A stretch of 64,000 nucleotides of DNA from Stenotrophomonas sp. ISL-67 (GCF_018612915.1 NZ_JAGGRL010000001.1:372001-436000); one strand, 5' to 3'. Shown: positions 47,136 to 55,897, counted from the stretch's first letter. Numbers and translations: made by a program. The notes: generated by a model from the letters alone, not told the origin.

Positions 47136-47160
47136 GTACCGACCAACGGTCGGTACCTAC
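47136..47160. repeat. GTAG REP, GTACCGACC type
   Basis: GTACCGACC/GGTCGGTAC is a 9-bp perfect inverted repeat with a CTAC tail (GTAG on the other strand), pointing at the DUF885 gene, whose stop is 14 bases away. Confidence 0.78.
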
Positions 47161-47173
47161 CGATGGGCATCCT

Positions 47174-48982
47174 TCACTCGATCGGCTGGTCCAGCATCAG
47201 CTGGCGTGCGAAGCGCACCGGCGGGGCGCCGTAGGACAGCATCTGGTCGTGGTAGGCCTTCAGGTTGAACTTCTCGCCCTGCTTCTCCTGCACCGCCTTG
47301 CGCGTGTCGAAGTGCTCCTGCGCGCCGACGAAGTAGGTCGGCAGCTGTGCCGAGGTCAGCTGCGCGCGCACCCACTTGCCCGAGGCTTCGCTTTCCTGCT
47401 GGAACGCATCGTGGGTCATCAGGTGCATGGCCTGTTCGCGGGTCCAGTTGTCCACGTGCACGCCCTGGTCCAGGATCGCGTTGGAAATGGTGCGCAGGTA
47501 GAACTTGAGCTGCACCAGGTGGAACAGCGGATCGTTGTCCAGGTAACCCTGCTCCTGCATCATCCGCTCGGTGTAGACCGCCCAGCCCTCGGCGAACAGA
47601 CCCGAACGCAGTACCGCGCGCAGCGTCGACGGGAACTTGCCCGAGTGCCAGCCTTCCAGGTAATGCCCCGGCGTGCCCTCGTGGATGCTCAGCAGGTGGA
47701 TCATGCGGCTGTTGTATTCGCGCAGGAACGAGTCGACCTGCTTGTCGGTCCAGTCGTCCGGAATCGGCGATACCGCGTAGAAGGTCTTCAGGTTCTTGTC
47801 GAGCGGACCCGGCGAATCGCAGTAGGCCACGGCCACGCCACGCTGGAATTCCGGCATCAGGATGATGTCCACCGGCGCATCGGGCAGGGTCATCAGGTCG
47901 TGCTTGCGCACGAATTCGGTGGACTGGGCCAGCGCGGCCTTGGCGTCGTCGACCACCTTGTCGCGGGCCGGCTTGTCGGCGTAGGCCAGTTCCAGCGCCG
48001 CTTCGATCGCCGCCTGCTGCTGCTCGTCACTCGGGTTGGCCGGCAGCGCCGGCGCGCCCGGCTTGTCCTTGAGCACGGTCTGCGCGATGCCGTACATGTC
48101 CTGGCGCACGCGCTTGAGTTCGGCACGCGCGCGTTCGCCAATCTCGGCGCGCGACAGCGAGGAGTTCAGCGCGAACTTCAGCTTCTGGTCGTACAGCTCG
48201 GCACCGATGCGGAAGTCGCCCTTGGCGTTCGGCACCAGGGTCTTGTCCAGCCAGGTCTGCTGTTCGTCGACCGCCTTCTTCAGGCCATCGATGGCGGCCT
48301 GCAAGCGCTTGCCGTCTTCGGCCGGCAGCTCGCCGATATGCGGGGTGATGAAGGTATCGACGATGCTGAGGATGCCCTTGTTCTGCTTGGCCACCGTTTC
48401 GGCATGGATCTTCGGCACGCGCGCCGGGTCCAGGTTTTCGCGGGCCTGGGCGAAGATCTGCGGCAGCTTCTCCATGCGGGCGGTGGCCGACTTCAGGCGC
48501 TCGGGCAGCGGCGCGAATTCACGTGCCATCAGGCCGTACAACGCGCTGCCGGCGGTGCCGTTGTAGATCTGCGGGTCCCACTTGGAGGCCTGCAGTACCT
48601 CGGCGTTCCAGATTTCGGACTGCAGCTGGTTGCGCAGGATCGCCGCGTCGACCTGGTTCTCGCGCGAGAGCTTGCTCACGTCGACCTTGTCCAGCTCGCC
48701 GAGCAGGCCCTTGTACGCTGTCAGCATCTTCTGCTGGCCGGCGGCGCTCAGGTCGTCGATCTCGCTGTCGTAGCGGTGATCGCCGATCTGGGTGGCGCTG
48801 ATCGGCGACAGTTGCATCCAGGTGTCCAGGGCGCGCTTGGACAGGTCGGCGAAGGCGGCATCCACGGCCGCATCGGCGGCGGGGGCGGTCGCGGAGGTGC
48901 CGGCCGGGGCGGAGGGGGCGTCGGCCTGCTGGCAGCCACCCAGGGCGGCGATCAGGGCGAGGGCAAGAAGATGCTGGCGCAT
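47174..48982 (-). CDS. DUF885 family lipoprotein, putative metallo-carboxypeptidase-like
   Basis: A 602-residue exported protein with lipobox ALGGC, so it is probably attached to a membrane. The core LLSIHEGTPGHYLEGWHS contains HExxxxH (HEGTPGH), the DUF885 zinc-like motif that places the family near M32/DcP-type metallopeptidases. LVENQ-type helices, the TFITPHIGELPAEDGKRL segment and VAYCDSPG precede it, and the Glu residues of FAEGWAVYTERMMQ (E-x5-E) follow. Xanthomonads carry several DUF885 paralogues. ATG 48982 gives the lipoprotein signal; the open frame continues upstream but lacks any such signal. Peptidase activity is inferred. Confidence 0.9.
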   Translation of the reverse strand: MRQHLLALALIAALGGCQQADAPSAPAGTSATAPAADAAVDAAFADLSKRALDTWMQLSPISATQIGDHRYDSEIDDLSAAGQQKMLTAYKGLLGELDKVDVSKLSRENQVDAAILRNQLQSEIWNAEVLQASKWDPQIYNGTAGSALYGLMAREFAPLPERLKSATARMEKLPQIFAQARENLDPARVPKIHAETVAKQNKGILSIVDTFITPHIGELPAEDGKRLQAAIDGLKKAVDEQQTWLDKTLVPNAKGDFRIGAELYDQKLKFALNSSLSRAEIGERARAELKRVRQDMYGIAQTVLKDKPGAPALPANPSDEQQQAAIEAALELAYADKPARDKVVDDAKAALAQSTEFVRKHDLMTLPDAPVDIILMPEFQRGVAVAYCDSPGPLDKNLKTFYAVSPIPDDWTDKQVDSFLREYNSRMIHLLSIHEGTPGHYLEGWHSGKFPSTLRAVLRSGLFAEGWAVYTERMMQEQGYLDNDPLFHLVQLKFYLRTISNAILDQGVHVDNWTREQAMHLMTHDAFQQESEASGKWVRAQLTSAQLPTYFVGAQEHFDTRKAVQEKQGEKFNLKAYHDQMLSYGAPPVRFARQLMLDQPIE

Positions 48983-49085
48983 CGGCGATCCTGTGCTGTG
49001 GACAATTGCCCAGCATAGGCGGTGCCGCCGGGGTGCCGCCCGTGCCATTGGATTACCATGGGGCTTTCCCACCGGGAGGTGTGCC

Positions 49086-49442
49086 ATGCAGTACGAAGGG
49101 AGCTGCCATTGCGGGCAGATCGCGTTCGTGGTCCAGTCCGATGCCCCCATCACCGAGGTACTGGACTGCAACTGTTCCCTGTGCCGGCGGCGCGGCGGCC
49201 TGCTCTGGTTCGGTCCACGCGCGGCGTTGACCCTGAACACCGACCCTGCCCAGCTGGCCACCTACCAGTTCAACCAGCACCACCTGCAGCATCATTATTG
49301 CCGCGACTGCGGCATTGCCCCGTTCAGCGAGGGGGTCGACCCGCGCAGCGGACAGGCGATGGTGGCGGTGAACGTGCGTTGCCTGCCCACGCTGGACCTG
49401 GCCGGGTTGAAGATCAATTTCTACGATGGCGCAAGCGTGTGA
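49086..49442 (+). CDS. GFA/CENP-V-type zinc protein
   Basis: A 118-residue protein of the glutathione-dependent formaldehyde-activating family. The zinc cysteines appear as GSCHCGQI, CNCSLCRRRGG and HYCRDCGIAPF, which makes two zinc sites. The glutathione-binding residues of true GFA enzymes cannot be confirmed, so the reaction is uncertain. ATG 49086 has GGGAGG 7 bases upstream. It is divergent from the DUF885 gene and convergent with the small acidic protein gene. Confidence 0.9.
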   Translation: MQYEGSCHCGQIAFVVQSDAPITEVLDCNCSLCRRRGGLLWFGPRAALTLNTDPAQLATYQFNQHHLQHHYCRDCGIAPFSEGVDPRSGQAMVAVNVRCLPTLDLAGLKINFYDGASV

Positions 49443-49465
49443 CGACAGGGACGATATAGCGCGGA

Positions 49466-49759
49466 TCAGCCCTCGTCGGTTTCGTACTCGACGAACACAT
49501 CCAGTTCCAACGCAAGTACCTGCACCGCCTCGCGCACCTTCTGCGCGGTGCTTGCATTGCCCACCTCGACCTCCAGCTCATGCGTTCCCGGTCCGATGTC
49601 GTCGGATAGCCCTGCCGAGCTCGAATCGTCGTCGTCCATGTGCGGCATCAGGTCGTCGGTTTCCTCGACGTGCTCGATGCCCTCGATGCCCTGGAGCAGG
49701 TCGCTGATGGCGCGCGCATCGTCTTCGGTGCCGGTGATCCTGAGTCGCAGCATGGCCAT
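49466..49759 (-). CDS. Small acidic hypothetical protein
   Basis: A 97-residue protein with no family I recognise. MLRLRITGTEDDARAISDLL and HELEVEVGNASTAQKVREAV look like two beta-alpha units, as in ferredoxin-like folds. They are separated by a disordered acidic stretch (HMDDDDSSSAGLSDD), and the C-terminus EYETDEG is also acidic. Net charge is strongly negative. ATG 49759 has an in-frame ATG two codons on (49753); neither has a good ribosome-binding site. It follows the LysR gene across a 43-base palindrome, on the same strand. Confidence 0.6.
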   Translation of the reverse strand: MAMLRLRITGTEDDARAISDLLQGIEGIEHVEETDDLMPHMDDDDSSSAGLSDDIGPGTHELEVEVGNASTAQKVREAVQVLALELDVFVEYETDEG

Positions 49760-49811
49760 GGGAAGGTCTCGCGGGGAGGGGGATTCCACCGTAGCGAGCG
49801 GCCGGGCAAAA

Positions 49812-49856
49812 GCGGGTGAATGTTGCCCGGCCGGCGGTCGGGCGACATTCACCCGC
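49812..49856. repeat. 45-base palindrome between the LysR and acidic-protein genes
   Basis: GCGGGTGAATGTTGCCCG (left) pairs with CGGGCGACATTCACCCGC (right) at 17 of 18 positions around a 9-base loop. There is no T-run, so it is not a classical terminator. It adjoins the REP at 49859-49883. Confidence 0.75.
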
Positions 49857-49858
49857 GG

Positions 49859-49883
49859 GTAGCTCACGACCGTTGGTCGTGAG
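49859..49883. repeat. GTAG REP forming the 3' end of the LysR gene
   Basis: GTAGCTCACGACC-GTT-GGTCGTGAG is a 9-bp palindrome with a GTAG head. The last six codons and the TGA stop (49864-49866) of the LysR gene on the minus strand lie inside it. Confidence 0.8.
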
Positions 49884-50808
49884 GCCGACCGAGCAGTTCA
49901 TCCGGCAACGCCGGCACCGGCGTGCGTTCGTCCTGCGCTTCGCGCTTGAGCCAGTCCATGAACGCAACGGCGGTCGGGCTGAGCGGGCGATGTTCGGCGT
50001 GCACGATGTAATAGGCATAGCGCGCCTTCAACGCCGGCCCGGGCAGGCGCACCAGTTCATAGCGCTGCAGGTACGGCTGGGCGATGTGCTTGCGCGCCAG
50101 CACCGCACCGATGCCATAGACCGCCGCGCGCATGGCATCGGTGCTGTCGCTGAAGATGTGCTGCGCAGCCAGGTCCAGCCCACGTACGCCTGCAGCGCGG
50201 AACCAGTCGCGCCAGCCCTGGGGCGACATGTCGCTGACCAACGGCAGCGCAGCGATCTGCCCGGGTTCCCGCAACCCGGAAACGCCGGGCAGGGCCGGCG
50301 ACGCCACCGGACACAGTTCGTCGTCCATCAGATGGTGGGCGGCGAGGCCTGGCCACTGGCCCAGCCCGTAGCGGATGCCCAGCTCCGGGCCGTTTTCGTC
50401 AAAACGCACCAGTTCGCTGCTGGTCTGCAGCTCGATGCGCATGCGCGGATGCAGGCGGGTGAAACGCGTCAGCCGGGGCACCAGCCAGCAATACGACAGT
50501 GAGCGCAGGGTGGTGATCCGCAGCGGCACCACGCCGGCCTGCGGGTGCAGGTTGCCGGCCACCGCATTGATATCGCTCAGCGCTGCGGCCGCGGCATCGG
50601 CCAGCTGGCGGCCTTCGGCGGTCAGGCGTACACCACGGGCGTGGCGCTGGAACAGCACCGTGCCCAGCAGCGCTTCCAGGCGACGCACGTGGTGGCTGAC
50701 CGCGCTCGCGGTGAGATGCAGCTCTTCGGCGGCATGGGCGAAATTCTGGTGGCGCGCGGCAACCGCGAACACCCCCAGCGCGGGCAGCAGGGCAGGGCGC
50801 AGGATCAT
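49864..50808 (-). CDS. LysR family transcriptional regulator
   Basis: A 314-residue regulator with a LysR helix-turn-helix at the N-terminus (LGVFAVAARHQNFAHAAEEL, then LTASAVSHHVRRLEALLG) and an effector domain (about 90-300). It is most like the GcvA/AmpR-type group by the VFQRHARGVRLTAEGR segment. ATG 50808 gives the family start; the upstream open frame overlaps the EamA gene. It is divergent from the EamA transporter, whose expression it may control. Its C-terminus PHDQRS is encoded by a REP palindrome. Confidence 0.93.
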   Translation of the reverse strand: MILRPALLPALGVFAVAARHQNFAHAAEELHLTASAVSHHVRRLEALLGTVLFQRHARGVRLTAEGRQLADAAAAALSDINAVAGNLHPQAGVVPLRITTLRSLSYCWLVPRLTRFTRLHPRMRIELQTSSELVRFDENGPELGIRYGLGQWPGLAAHHLMDDELCPVASPALPGVSGLREPGQIAALPLVSDMSPQGWRDWFRAAGVRGLDLAAQHIFSDSTDAMRAAVYGIGAVLARKHIAQPYLQRYELVRLPGPALKARYAYYIVHAEHRPLSPTAVAFMDWLKREAQDERTPVPALPDELLGRPHDQRS

Positions 50809-50968
50809 GGCGAGACCCAAATGAGATTTGTGGCTTGCAGGGATACTACGCGCTTGTCGGGGCTCGGCGGCAGGGGGATGCTGTGTCCCTCTTTCCTGGA
50901 GCCCGCGCCATGTTGCTGCCCGTCCGCGTTGCCATCGCTGCCTGTTACCGCCGTGCCGGGGGGCGCCC

Positions 50969-51850
50969 GTGAGCGGCACACCGGTGAGCGCCGGGGTGAT
51001 CGAACGCGACTGGCGCACCCCGCTGGAGCTGACCGTGCTGGGTGCGATCTGGGGCTGTTCGTTCCTGTTCATGCGCGTGGCGGTGCCGTCGTTCGGACCC
51101 TATGCGCTGGTGGAAGTGCGGCTGCTGCTGGGCGCGCTGGTGCTGCTGCCGTTCCTCTGGCAGGCACGCGCGCAGTTCCCGGCCAGGCGCTGGCTGTGGC
51201 TGGTGCCGATCGGCCTGATCAACTCGGCGATTCCGTTCGTACTGTTCGCCTGGGCTGCGCAGCGCGCACCGGCCGCGATCGGTGCGATCTGCAACGCGAT
51301 GACCGTGCTGTTTGCCGCGCTGATCGCGTTCCTGTTGTTCGGTGAGAAAATAGGCATGCGCCGGGCGATCGCGCTGTTGGTGGGCTTTACCGGCGTGGTG
51401 GTGCTGGCAACGGCCAAAGTGTCGGGGTTGAGCATCGGCGCGGCGGTGATCGCCGGTTCGCTGGCGGCGCTGTTGTACGGGCTGGGGGTGAACCTGGTCA
51501 AGCGCCACATGACCGGGCTGCCGCCGGCGGCAGCCGCGGGCGCAACGCTGGGCAGTGCGGCGCTGGTGATGTTGCCGATGGCGTTGACCCATTGGCCCGA
51601 GGCACCGATCCCGACCGTTTCGTGGGCGTGCGCGATCGCGTTGGGGGTGGTCTGCACCGGCTTCGCGTTCCTGATGTTCTACCGCCTGATCGCCCGCATC
51701 GGCCCGGCGCGCGCCTCGACGGTGACCTATCTGGTGCCGATGTTCGGCGCGCTGTTCGCCTGGCTGTTCCTGGGCGAGCCGGTGACCTGGGCAATGGTGG
51801 TCGCCGGCGTGTTGATCCTGGGCAGCGTAGCCGCCAGCCAGAAACGCTGA
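50969..51850 (+). CDS. EamA-domain (DMT) transporter
   Basis: A 293-residue ten-helix exporter. TPLELTVLGAIWGCSFLFMRVAV opens repeat one; the second repeat begins near GLSIGAAVIAGSLAALLYG. The end is VAGVLILGSVAASQKR. Its substrate is unknown; divergent LysR control suggests an inducible efflux role. GTG 50969 is favoured: it leaves a short N-terminus and follows GGGGGGCG; the open frame upstream is not membrane-like. Confidence 0.88.
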   Translation: MSGTPVSAGVIERDWRTPLELTVLGAIWGCSFLFMRVAVPSFGPYALVEVRLLLGALVLLPFLWQARAQFPARRWLWLVPIGLINSAIPFVLFAWAAQRAPAAIGAICNAMTVLFAALIAFLLFGEKIGMRRAIALLVGFTGVVVLATAKVSGLSIGAAVIAGSLAALLYGLGVNLVKRHMTGLPPAAAAGATLGSAALVMLPMALTHWPEAPIPTVSWACAIALGVVCTGFAFLMFYRLIARIGPARASTVTYLVPMFGALFAWLFLGEPVTWAMVVAGVLILGSVAASQKR

Positions 51851-51895
51851 CGCGCTGCGGGCTTCGGCATCTCCAACGTAAATCGGCGGCCAATG

Positions 51896-52044
51896 GGTAG
51901 GGGCGGTTCCCAAACGCCCGCCGATAACGTTGCAGCGCCCGGTGACGCATTGCGTCGAATGGCGAAGCGGCTTCCTCCGACGATGTTCATGCCGGCATCG
52001 AACGCGGGGCATTTCACGGCGGTCGATTGGGATTCGACCCTACC
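51896..52044. repeat. Second copy of the GGTAGGG mosaic element, about 149 bp
   Basis: The left end GGTAGGGGCGGTTCCCAAAC is identical to that of 19679-19822 and the right end, read in reverse complement, is GGTAGGGTCGAATCCCAATC. The interior differs almost completely from the first copy, so only the termini are conserved. Confidence 0.8.
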
Positions 52045-52060
52045 ACTGCGGTTGACCCGG

Positions 52061-52960
52061 TTACCGCACCGGCACCGGAATGTTGCACAGGTCGATATGG
52101 CCTGCGGCACGCTTGTAGAAATCATCGACGCGGTTGCGGCGCGCTTCCACGGTGTCGGTGAAGGTCTTCGAATCGGTGCGCAGCACCTGCAGCGTCGGGC
52201 GCTGCGCTTGGGGCAGATCGCTCACGCGCTGGATCGAGGTGATCGCGGTGCGCTGCGCGGCATCCGCATAGAAGCCCATCGGCGCCGGCCCGCGCGGTAG
52301 CGCGCTGAGCAGTTCCATGCCTTTGAGTACTCGCCCCACTACCGTGATGTTGCGGTCCAGCTGGCGCGGCGATTGCCCGGTGACCACATACAGTTCGGCA
52401 CCGATGCTGCTGTCTTCCTCATTGTTGCGACCTGCACCCAGCGCGCCGTAGCAGTGCGCCAGCCAGGTCTTGCCGTCCGCCTTGTCCTGGCCCACCGCAA
52501 ACCCGTCCACGAAACCGGTCTGGTCAGCCCAGCCATCGTGATCGGGCAGCACACTGACCTTCAGCCCCTTGCTGTCGCGCTGGAACTCCGCCGGCAGCTT
52601 GCGCTTGGCCGAGCCCAGCGGCCTGGCCTTGGCCGCATCGTCGGCATCGGCATCGCCGAACTGCACCACGAAGTTGTCCTGCGCGCGGTAGATGGTTTCG
52701 CCGTCCCAGAAGTGCTCATGGGCCAGGGTCTGGATATTGGCCACATGCTGCGGCGCGAAGGCCGGAGCCAGCTCGATCACCACCTGGCCGGCATCCAGGT
52801 TCATCAGCAGCAGGTTGGCCGGGTCCGGCGTGCGCCAGTCGCTGGCAGGCGAGGCGTCCAGAATCTGCTGGGCGCTGCGGTAGGGCGTGGCTGCAGAGGC
52901 AAGGCCGGGCAGCAGGCAGGTCAGGGCGAGGGCGAGCAGGGCAGGACGGCGAGGCGACAT
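52061..52960 (-). CDS. Cyclophilin-type peptidyl-prolyl isomerase, exported
   Basis: A 299-residue protein with a signal peptide ([15 protein letters not shown]). The cyclophilin domain runs about 45-240: [40 protein letters not shown], and [19 protein letters not shown], where the pattern matches periplasmic PpiA-like enzymes. Some active-site residues are replaced: the usual FHR-x-I is YRAQ, so catalysis may be reduced. A helical C-terminal extension (about 240-299, with [20 protein letters not shown]) is unusual. It lies next to the GGTAGGG element but does not share its stop. Confidence 0.85.
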   Translation of the reverse strand: MSPRRPALLALALTCLLPGLASAATPYRSAQQILDASPASDWRTPDPANLLLMNLDAGQVVIELAPAFAPQHVANIQTLAHEHFWDGETIYRAQDNFVVQFGDADADDAAKARPLGSAKRKLPAEFQRDSKGLKVSVLPDHDGWADQTGFVDGFAVGQDKADGKTWLAHCYGALGAGRNNEEDSSIGAELYVVTGQSPRQLDRNITVVGRVLKGMELLSALPRGPAPMGFYADAAQRTAITSIQRVSDLPQAQRPTLQVLRTDSKTFTDTVEARRNRVDDFYKRAAGHIDLCNIPVPVR

Positions 52961-53014
52961 GGCGGACCCTTGGCGGAAGTTGTCCCGATTCTGGCGCAGA
53001 AGCTTCCCGGCCAG

Positions 53015-53084
53015 GTAGTGCCGGCCGCTGGCCGTCTTTTGGTGCTGCCGGCACTGCCAGGAGCCGGCCAGCGGCCGGCACTAC
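53015..53084. repeat. Inverted REP pair, GTAGTGCCGGCCGCTGGCC type
   Basis: 53015-53034 begins GTAGTGCCGGCCGCTGGCC and 53063-53084 ends GGCCGGCACTAC. The two face each other across 28 bases, between the cyclophilin and padR genes. Confidence 0.85.
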
Positions 53085-53172
53085 GCGTCACCCACCCGGC
53101 AGGGTGACTAACGGCACGTTCGCTATACCCAACTTCGCACTAGTGTTGACTCCACGCTAGCTGGAGATCGTC

Positions 53173-53538
53173 ATGAGCGACCACGAGCCCCACCTGAAGA
53201 AGTTCCAGAAGGAGCTCAGTGCCGGTACCGTCTCGCTGGCGCTGCTGGCGGTGCTGGCCCGTACCGGCGAGCCGCTGTACGGCTACCTGATCGCCAAGGA
53301 GCTGGAACGGGTGGGCGACGGCGTGCTGAGCGGCAAGCAGAGCGCGCTGTACCCGGTGCTGCGCAACCTGGAAGCGGGCGGCCTGCTGGAAAGCCAGATC
53401 GAACCGTCCGTGGCCGGGCCGCCGCGCCGTTACTACCGCATCAATGAACGCGGCCGCGAGGTGCTGGAGCAGTGGACCCAGGCCTGGCGTGCCACCCGAG
53501 ATTCCGTTGATTCCGTGCTGGAAGGGGTACTGCAATGA
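53173..53538 (+). CDS. PadR family transcriptional regulator
   Basis: A 121-residue winged-helix repressor. LALLAVLARTGEPLYGYLIAKEL and SGKQSALYPVLRNLEAGGLL are the PadR-N domain; the C-terminal helix is short. It is followed, with an ATGA overlap, by a HAAS/DUF1700-type membrane protein, the usual PadR partner arrangement that may respond to membrane-active antibiotics. ATG 53173 has GGAG 6 bases upstream. CACTAGTGTTGACTCCACG around 53139-53157 could hold an autoregulatory site but is not clearly symmetrical. Confidence 0.9.
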   Translation: MSDHEPHLKKFQKELSAGTVSLALLAVLARTGEPLYGYLIAKELERVGDGVLSGKQSALYPVLRNLEAGGLLESQIEPSVAGPPRRYYRINERGREVLEQWTQAWRATRDSVDSVLEGVLQ

Positions 53539-54545
53539 ACGAAGAAAGCATGAGGGGCGGTGGCTTGCCCACCACCATCGGACAGTACCTGGCGCAGCTG
53601 CGCGCGGCCCTGCACGACGCCGATCCGGCGATGGTGCAGGACGCCCTGTACGACGCGGAGGAATACCTGCGCTCGGAACTGGCTGCCCAGCCCGGGCGCA
53701 GCGAGGCCGAGGTGATCGCCGACGTGGCCGGCAGCTATGGCGCGCCGGAGGAAGTGGCCGAGATCTACCGCGAAACCGAGATCACCGTGAACCGCGCGCT
53801 GCGTACGCCCAGTGCCAGCGTGCGGCCGATCACGCGGGTGGTGCCGGCGCAGGTTGCCGTTGGCGCAGCGGAGATTGCAGCGGCCACGACGGGAGGGCCG
53901 CTGCCGCCCGCAGACCGGGTGCCGCCGCCGCGTTCGGCGCTGGCCCGCTTCTTCGGCGTTGCCGTGGAACCGCGCACCTACGGCGCGCTGTTCTACATGC
54001 TGCTGTCGCTGGCAACCGGCACTTTCTTCTTCACCTGGGTCGTCACCGGGCTGTCGCTGTCGGTGGGGCTGCTGGTGCTGATCGTCGGTATTCCGCTCAC
54101 CGTGCTGTTCTTCGGTTCGGTGCGCGGCCTGGCCCTGCTGGAAGGGCGGCTGATCGAAGTGCTGCTGGGCGAGCGCATGCCGCGCCGGCCGCGCTATGCC
54201 GACCGCAGCCGCAGCTGGCTGCAGCGCATCGGCGACATGTTCACCGACGGGCGTACCTGGCTGACCCTGCTGTACTTCGTGTTGATGCTGCCGCTGGGCA
54301 TCCTGTACTTCACCGTTGCGGTCACGCTGCTGTCGATCTCGCTGGCCTTCATCTGGGCACCGGTGGCGGCGATGTTTGTCCCGAGCTACGGCATCTACCT
54401 CAATGGCGACCAGATGCTGCCGATCTGGGCGACTCCCGTGCTGGCCGCAGTGGGCGTGCTGCTGCTGTTCCTCACCATGCACCTGGCGCGCGCCATCGGC
54501 CACCTGCACGGGCAGATGGCAAAGCATCTGCTGGTGCGGTTGTAG
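53535..54545 (+). CDS. HAAS/DUF1700-type membrane protein linked to PadR
   Basis: A 336-residue membrane protein. The N-terminal 80 residues (IGQYLAQLRAALHDADPAMV, DALYDAEEYLRSELA, VAGSYGAPEEVAEIYRE) are a HAAS/DUF1700-like helical signalling domain that usually links PadR regulators to a membrane sensor. Four or more membrane helices follow from about residue 160: FYMLLSLATGTFFFTWVVTG, SVGLLVLIVGIPLTVLFFG, FVLMLPLGILYFTVAVTLL, and VLAAVGVLLLFLTMHLA. The pattern suits the sensor domain family found with bacterial kinases. ATG 53535 overlaps the padR stop by 4 bases. The signal is unknown. Confidence 0.8.
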   Translation: MNEESMRGGGLPTTIGQYLAQLRAALHDADPAMVQDALYDAEEYLRSELAAQPGRSEAEVIADVAGSYGAPEEVAEIYRETEITVNRALRTPSASVRPITRVVPAQVAVGAAEIAAATTGGPLPPADRVPPPRSALARFFGVAVEPRTYGALFYMLLSLATGTFFFTWVVTGLSLSVGLLVLIVGIPLTVLFFGSVRGLALLEGRLIEVLLGERMPRRPRYADRSRSWLQRIGDMFTDGRTWLTLLYFVLMLPLGILYFTVAVTLLSISLAFIWAPVAAMFVPSYGIYLNGDQMLPIWATPVLAAVGVLLLFLTMHLARAIGHLHGQMAKHLLVRL

Positions 54546-54555
54546 CCTACCGAGG

Positions 54556-54577
54556 GCCGGCCAACGGCCGGCGCTAC
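54556..54577. repeat. GTAG REP, single copy
   Basis: GCCGGCCAACGGCCGGCGCTAC is a 9-bp palindrome with a GTAGC head on the minus strand, in the 38-base gap between two convergent genes. Confidence 0.8.
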
Positions 54578-54583
54578 CGGTCG

Positions 54584-55897
54584 TTACCCCGCCTTCTTGC
54601 GGATCGGGGTGACGTTGCTGGCGGCTTTGGCCGCCTTCTTCGGCTTCACCGCCGCCTGCGCGTTCGCGGCAAAGAAATCGCGCACCTTCGGGTACACGGT
54701 TTCGCGCCAGCGGCGGCCGCTGAAGATGCCGTAGTGGCCGGCGCCTTCGACGATGAAGTGCTCACGGTGCCTGGCCGGAATACCGGTGCACAGTTCCTGC
54801 GCGGCTTCGGTCTGGCCCAGGCCGGCGATATCGTCGAGCTCGCCTTCGATGCTCAACAACGCTGTGCCGGTGATCGCGCCTGGATCGACACGCTCGCCCT
54901 GCACGTACCACTCACCGCGCGGCAGCAGGAATTCCTGGAAGACCACGCGGATGGTGTCGAGGTAATAGCGCGCCGGCATGTCCAGCACTGCGTTGTATTC
55001 GTCGTAGAAGCGGCGGTGCGCGTCGGCATCTTCCATGTCGCCCTTCACCAGGTCGGCATAGAAATCCCAGTGCGAACTGAAGTGCCGGCTGGGGTTCATC
55101 GACAGGAACCCGGCGTGCTGCAGGAAGCCGGGGTAGACGCGACGACCCGCACCCGGGTAGCCCGGCGGCACGGTGTGGATCACGTTGTTCTCGAACCACG
55201 ACAGCGGGTTCTGGGTGGCCAGGTTGTTCACCGCGGTCGGGCTGCAGCGTGCATCGATCGGGCCGCCCATCATCACCAGCGAGCGCGGCGTGGTTTCACC
55301 GCGGCTGGCCATCAGCGAAACGGCGGCCAGCACCGGCACGGTCGGCTGGCACACGCTGACCACGTGCAGTTTTTCCGCACCGAGGTGGCGGATGAATTCC
55401 TGCACGTAGGCAATGTAGTCGTCCAGGCCGAACTCGCCTTCGCTGCCCGGCACCATGCGCGCGTCCACCCAGTCGGTGACGTACACGCGGTGGTCGCGCA
55501 GCAGGGTGCGCACGGTGTCGCGCAGCAGCGTGGCGTGGTGGCCCGACAGCGGCGCCACCACCAGCACGAACGGCTGGTTGAGCATGGTGTTGAGCTGGTC
55601 GGCCTCGTTGCTGTGGCGCTTGAAGCGCAGCAGCTTGCAGAACGGCTTGCTGACTTCTTCGTGCACCACGATCGGTACGCGCTCGCCATCGACCTCGATT
55701 TCGTTGATGCCCCACTCAGGCTTCTCGTAATCCTTGCCGATGCGGTGGAACAGCTCGTTCACCGCCGACAGGCGGTCCGCGCCGGGCATCTGCGACCACC
55801 AGTGGCCCTGGTTGGCGAAGAACCTGGCGTTGGCCTGGGCCTGGTGCACCCAGGGGGCGAGCAGGTTGCGGGTCAATTCATGCAGCTGATAGAGCAT
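54584..55897 (-). CDS. phaZ: Intracellular polyhydroxyalkanoate depolymerase
   Basis: A 437-residue alpha/beta-hydrolase that degrades stored polyhydroxybutyrate. The nucleophile is Cys183 in VVSVCQPTVPVL, the same position as in the Ralstonia PhaZ1 family; Asp and His of the triad lie in LSIEGELDDIAG and GAGHYGIFSG. The N-terminus MLYQLHELTRNLLAPWV is typical. A Lys/Ala-rich tail of about 25 residues (VKPKKAAKAASNVTPIRKKAG) could bind granules or nucleic acid. No PHA synthase or phasin is seen nearby, so its role in this organism is not explained by the window. ATG 55897 is the only sensible start. Confidence 0.94.
   Translation of the reverse strand: MLYQLHELTRNLLAPWVHQAQANARFFANQGHWWSQMPGADRLSAVNELFHRIGKDYEKPEWGINEIEVDGERVPIVVHEEVSKPFCKLLRFKRHSNEADQLNTMLNQPFVLVVAPLSGHHATLLRDTVRTLLRDHRVYVTDWVDARMVPGSEGEFGLDDYIAYVQEFIRHLGAEKLHVVSVCQPTVPVLAAVSLMASRGETTPRSLVMMGGPIDARCSPTAVNNLATQNPLSWFENNVIHTVPPGYPGAGRRVYPGFLQHAGFLSMNPSRHFSSHWDFYADLVKGDMEDADAHRRFYDEYNAVLDMPARYYLDTIRVVFQEFLLPRGEWYVQGERVDPGAITGTALLSIEGELDDIAGLGQTEAAQELCTGIPARHREHFIVEGAGHYGIFSGRRWRETVYPKVRDFFAANAQAAVKPKKAAKAASNVTPIRKKAG

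Larger units (their letters stand above)
46840..47173. other. 334-base non-coding stretch with a giant palindrome and REP repeats
   Basis: No coding frame is supported. It contains an AACAGC triplet-rich stretch (46843-46862), a 116-base nested palindrome (46885-47000), a terminator hairpin (47100-47126) and a GTACCGACC-type REP (47136-47160). Confidence 0.7.
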
